NCBI RefSeq assembly: GCF_001434295.1
Contig: NZ_AZFA01000015.1
Coordinates: 1 to 56,253, forward strand
Direction of reading: 5' to 3'
Length of the DNA: 56,253 bases
Origin: Companilactobacillus versmoldensis DSM 14857 = KCTC 3814
Lineage (GTDB): Bacteria > Bacillota > Bacilli > Lactobacillales > Lactobacillaceae
The notes below the pieces were generated by a model. It was given only the letters and a program-made list of their open reading frames with translations. It was not told the DNA's origin and ran no database searches. Both the position numbers and the translations under genes were made by a program. Below, one piece after another: positions 53,643 through 56,253 of the stretch (position 1 is its first letter; each line of letters opens with the position of its first letter).

Positions 53643-54530
53643 TTAAGGGTAAACTTCCTCATGATCTCCAGGGCCCTTAACTCCACCATCATCATATGAT
53701 ACCCATGCTTCTCCATACTCAGATATAAAACTCCACGGCCTAGTACCACGTGAAGGTGTCAATTCGTCAATGGTACTGCCACCAAAACTCTGAGCGTCAC
53801 TAAACCCATTCAACAATTGTTGCTTAGCCTGTTCAAGAGTTAATGGAGGATATTCACTATCATCATCGGTATCGGTCGTATCCGTATCGCTACTATCATA
53901 ATCAGTATCATCGGAATCGTAGTCTGAATCGGATTCATCCGTGTCATAATCAGTATCGTCCGTATCGCTTGTATCAGAAGTATCTGAATCGTCAGTATCT
54001 GACGTATCAGAATCATCTTTATCAGATTGGGTCCCTAGGGTACCTTTCGTAAAGTTAGCTGCTGCCAAGCGGTTATCTTTATTCAAGTAGATAAACTCAC
54101 TACCACTACCGACAAGCGATTGTTCAGCGACTCCTTCAAACAACTGATGAATCTTCTTAGTTTGGCCAGGCTTAACCACAAGAGTACCTGATTTTACAGA
54201 TTGAAACTTCGTTTGCGGAGAAGTATAGACAATAAATTTACTCTTATCAAACTTGACCACTTTTTTAGTTTTATTAGTGACCTTCATTGAAAGCACATAG
54301 ACAGGATCAGCAAAATTATCTGCGGTCTCATCTTCTGCTTCAGTAAATTTGAATTTCATATTGCGCTTGTCTTTTTTGCTTAATTCGTCATAAAAAACCT
54401 TTTTGACCTTAGTCACCGACTGTTTCGATATTGATCCGCCGTGGACAGTCTTGCCAGCTTGATTTGAGCTACAGCCGGCGATGACTAATAGAAAAAAGGC
54501 TAAAAATGGTATAAATATCCCCTTTTTCAC
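53643..54530 (-). CDS. lipoprotein with Ig-like domain and Asp/Ser/Thr repeat linker
   Basis: 295 residues. Lipoprotein signal with lipobox VIAGC (about 16-20); a DUF4352-like domain (about 30-165, PVYVLSMKVTNKTKKVV and VVKPGQTKKIHQLF); then an acidic repetitive stretch of DSD, DTSDTD and YDTDES units (about 175-230); then a small C-terminal domain with LEQAKQQLLNGFSDA and WSFISEYGEAW. The acidic linker probably extends through the wall. GTG start with GGGGGG upstream. Function unknown. Confidence 0.8.
   Translation of the reverse strand: MKKGIFIPFLAFFLLVIAGCSSNQAGKTVHGGSISKQSVTKVKKVFYDELSKKDKRNMKFKFTEAEDETADNFADPVYVLSMKVTNKTKKVVKFDKSKFIVYTSPQTKFQSVKSGTLVVKPGQTKKIHQLFEGVAEQSLVGSGSEFIYLNKDNRLAAANFTKGTLGTQSDKDDSDTSDTDDSDTSDTSDTDDTDYDTDESDSDYDSDDTDYDSSDTDTTDTDDDSEYPPLTLEQAKQQLLNGFSDAQSFGGSTIDELTPSRGTRPWSFISEYGEAWVSYDDGGVKGPGDHEEVYP
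53836..54010 (-). repeat. coding Asp/Ser/Thr (GAT/TCA/ACG) repeat
   Basis: Low-complexity hexamer-like repeat giving SDTDD-type residues in the lipoprotein; similar SDTDT repeats occur in the partial SLAP protein near 55990-56100. Confidence 0.7.
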
Positions 54531-54607
54531 TAGTAATCCCCCCTAATTAAATGCAACTTAAATTATACTCTACTTTTAATATCGTTCTATAATTTGATTA
54601 ATTTTTT

Positions 54608-54657
54608 AAAAAAATAGGCCTGTAATTGACTCCTCTATCGATGTCAATTACAGGCCT
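54608..54657 (-). terminator. intrinsic terminator after the glutathione peroxidase gene
   Basis: AGGCCTGTAATTGAC / GTCAATTACAGGCCT, 15-bp perfect stem, then seven T on the minus strand. Confidence 0.9.
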
Positions 54658-54688
54658 AACAATTGTATTCAATTTAGTAAACGTGATG

Positions 54689-55162
54689 CTATTCTTTAGC
54701 TAGTTCAGCGACAATATCTGGCTCAATTGCCTTAGGATTGGTCGTTGGTGCATAGCGGTCGACCATTTGGCCATCGCGTCCTAACAAGAATTTAGTGAAG
54801 TTCCACTTGATCCGACCATGGCCGGCAGTATCCTTCAAGTAAGTGAAGAGTGGATCTTCGTCCTTACCATTGATGACTACTTTTTGTGTCATTGGGAAAG
54901 TCACTCCATAGTGCATTTGGCAGTATTCGCTAGTTTCTTCGTCACTGCCTAATTCTTGATGGAACTGATTGGAAGGTAAACCGAGCACTTCCAGTCCTTG
55001 GTCATGATACTTCTTATACAACTTCTCAATTGTTTCTAGTTGAGGTGCCAAGCCGCATTTACTTGCGGTATTGACGATCAATAAAACTTTACCTTTATAA
55101 TCAGCAAAGTCGATCGTTTGACCACTCATTTCCTTTTCGGAAAAATCATAGATTGACGTCAT
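54689..55162 (-). CDS. glutathione peroxidase family thiol peroxidase
   Basis: 157-residue cytoplasmic peroxidase. The peroxidatic residue is Cys in NTASKCGL (about 35), a Cys enzyme rather than selenocysteine. The catalytic tetrad partners are present in LPSNQF (Gln about 70) and KWNFTKF (Trp/Asn about 120). It reduces hydroperoxides with thioredoxin or glutathione. ATG 55162 is favoured, with AAGGTGG upstream; a GTG four codons earlier lies inside that site. It lies 35 nt after the small membrane protein gene, so they may be cotranscribed. Confidence 0.92.
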   Translation of the reverse strand: MTSIYDFSEKEMSGQTIDFADYKGKVLLIVNTASKCGLAPQLETIEKLYKKYHDQGLEVLGLPSNQFHQELGSDEETSEYCQMHYGVTFPMTQKVVINGKDEDPLFTYLKDTAGHGRIKWNFTKFLLGRDGQMVDRYAPTTNPKAIEPDIVAELAKE

Positions 55163-55197
55163 AAAAATATCCACCTTCCTGTAATAATTTTTTTAAT

Positions 55198-55389
55198 TTA
55201 ACGGGTGACTTCTTTACGATAAAAGAAGACCCACTGAGCGATGAAAATAACGGCTAGGAATATCAATAATGCCCAATAATTAAAGTCCTTTGTCATTACT
55301 TTGAGAATTACTAGTCCATAGTAGATAACACCTAAGACGCATAATTCATAAACGAATGCTCTGATTGTGGTTCTTAATGATTTTGCCAT
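55198..55389 (-). CDS. 63-residue two-span membrane protein
   Basis: A small protein with a basic N-terminus (MAKSLRTTIRAF), two hydrophobic spans (about 12-32 and 38-57) and a basic end RKEVTR. Ribosome site GAGGGAG precedes the ATG. No family recognised; position suggests a shared transcript with glutathione peroxidase. Confidence 0.65.
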   Translation of the reverse strand: MAKSLRTTIRAFVYELCVLGVIYYGLVILKVMTKDFNYWALLIFLAVIFIAQWVFFYRKEVTR

Positions 55390-55446
55390 TTTCTCTCCCT
55401 CATTAGAGTAATTATACCCTTATTATAATAATTGAAAACTAGATAC

Positions 55447-55473
55447 AAAAAAATCCTCGCCTAAGCGGGGATC
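55447..55473 (-). terminator. intrinsic terminator after the SLAP gene
   Basis: AGATCCCCGC / GCGAGGAT with a short loop and seven T on the minus strand, 20 nt after the SLAP gene stop. Confidence 0.78.
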
Positions 55474-55493
55474 TTCTCAGTAAAACTATTCAA

Positions 55494-56253
55494 TTAGTTG
55501 AAGGAAACACCATTGCTGAATTTTACCCATTCATCAGTTGATACACAGTAATAAGTGTTACCTTGTGCATCTGTAGCTGACTTATCAGTGAACCAAGCAG
55601 AATTTCCTGCAAGGCCACGGCTTGAACGGCTGCCATTAGCGCTGAATAGAGCATAAACGAATCCAGTAGGTCCAGCTAAATTAACTGAATGACTGCCAGA
55701 AAGGTTAGTAATGTTGCTCAATGCTGAAACAACACCATTCTTAGCAAATGAGACATTACTTGCGTTTACCCATTCGTGAGTAGAAACACGGTATTGAACT
55801 TGGCCAGTCTTGCTGTTTGTACGGAACTTGTCAGTTTGCCATGCAGTATTTGCGGCAAGTGAACGAGTAGTAATTTCATTATTATCGTTTTGTAGACTAG
55901 CAAGTGATCCACCAACAGTTACCACACCACTTTGGGCAGTTTCAGTCCAAACAGCTTCGTCAGTTGATTGGTTTTCTTCTGTGTCAGTATCGGTATCAGT
56001 ATTTGTATCAGTATCTGATTGATCTGAATCTTTTGATGTGTCTGTATCTGATCCTGTTGATGAGCCATTGTCTTTATTGTCATCTACATCTTGACTGCCA
56101 TCTGCATTTGTATCTTTATTCTCATCTGAACCCTCTGATGTATCTTTGTCATTATTATCATTTGATTCTTTGTTAGCTTCTGATTCCTTATGTGCTTGCG
56201 AGTCCTTTGATGCTTGGGATGCTGCTGATGCATTATGTTCCTGTGATGCAGCT
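55494..56253 (-). CDS. SLAP-domain surface protein, 5' part beyond the window
   Basis: Open to the right edge; 252 residues seen. Order: Ala/Ser/Gln-rich start (ASQASKDSQAHKE), Asp/Asn/Ser/Thr repeats (DTDTNTDTDTDT), then two SLAP repeats of about 65 residues. The repeats share R-S/G-LA-N-AW-TDK and YRVSTHEWVNASNVSF / YCVSTDEWVKFSNGVSF. SLAP repeats bind lactobacillus cell-wall polymers non-covalently. No signal peptide is visible because the N-terminus lies outside. Terminator downstream. Confidence 0.85.
   Translation of the reverse strand, partial: AASQEHNASAASQASKDSQAHKESEANKESNDNNDKDTSEGSDENKDTNADGSQDVDDNKDNGSSTGSDTDTSKDSDQSDTDTNTDTDTDTEENQSTDEAVWTETAQSGVVTVGGSLASLQNDNNEITTRSLAANTAWQTDKFRTNSKTGQVQYRVSTHEWVNASNVSFAKNGVVSALSNITNLSGSHSVNLAGPTGFVYALFSANGSRSSRGLAGNSAWFTDKSATDAQGNTYYCVSTDEWVKFSNGVSFN

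Overview
The window looks like chromosome of a low-GC lactic acid bacterium in the Lactobacillaceae. The support is the dltXABCD operon, alsS-alsD, SLAP-type surface repeats, a quinol NO reductase, abundant TTG/GTG starts with strong GGAGG sites, and thiamine and queuosine precursor salvage under riboswitches. Companilactobacillus (farciminis/alimentarius group) is my best guess; this is inference from gene content, with no database search. I see no rRNA, tRNA, insertion sequence, prophage or CRISPR array.

Layout. 1-3.3 kb: a regulator and a quinol NO reductase (minus strand). 3.6-6.9 kb: glycine betaine ABC transporter opuAA-AB-AC behind a leader that holds an attenuator-like terminator. 7.0-11.5 kb: dltXABCD for D-alanylation of teichoic acids, with dltD carrying two frameshifts. 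11.8-16.9 kb: Xaa-Pro peptidase, a zinc-independent S14 paralogue behind a Zur-like box, a GyrI-like protein, a CcpN-like regulator, an acetyltransferase and a DMT exporter. 17-20.7 kb: a cell-wall-anchored adhesin and a membrane protein. 20.8-23.2 kb: thiM-thiD-thiE under a TPP riboswitch. 23.2-26.6 kb: an McrBC-like restriction pair, mcrB interrupted by a stop codon. 26.7-32.3 kb: a MarR regulator with a metal-rich tail, queT with a preQ1-II-type riboswitch, a GT8 / Tad2-like / SDR operon, a deformylase-like protein, an FMN reductase and a broken CDF exporter. 32.3-36.0 kb: a 1232-residue secreted/membrane protein with about 390 nearly uncharged hydrophobic residues, the strangest gene here. 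36.7-39.6 kb: MarR-alsS-alsD (acetoin). 39.6-40.0 kb: tandem structured repeats. 40.1-41.7 kb: drug exporter. 42.0-47.2 kb: fumarase, fumarate reductase, a frameshifted dicarboxylate transporter and a LysR regulator. 47.2-51.4 kb: a MetR/MtaR-like regulator divergent from metE-metF, with metF broken. 51.5-53.6 kb: an NrtR-like NUDIX regulator and a NiaP-like niacin transporter with a perfect palindrome between them. 53.6-56.25 kb: lipoprotein, glutathione peroxidase, small membrane protein and a truncated SLAP protein.

Together the genes cover cell-envelope charge and surface display, osmoprotection, vitamin salvage (thiamine, niacin, queuosine precursor), pyruvate and fumarate overflow routes, and stress responses (NO, peroxide, zinc limitation, drugs). 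Five loci are disrupted, by three 1-nt deletions and three stop codons, so the strain is decaying locally or the sequence has errors. The most unusual items are the super-hydrophobic 1232-residue protein, a covarying intergenic hairpin family, the opuA leader with a 7-codon ORF plus terminator, and a chromosomal Tad2-like gene.
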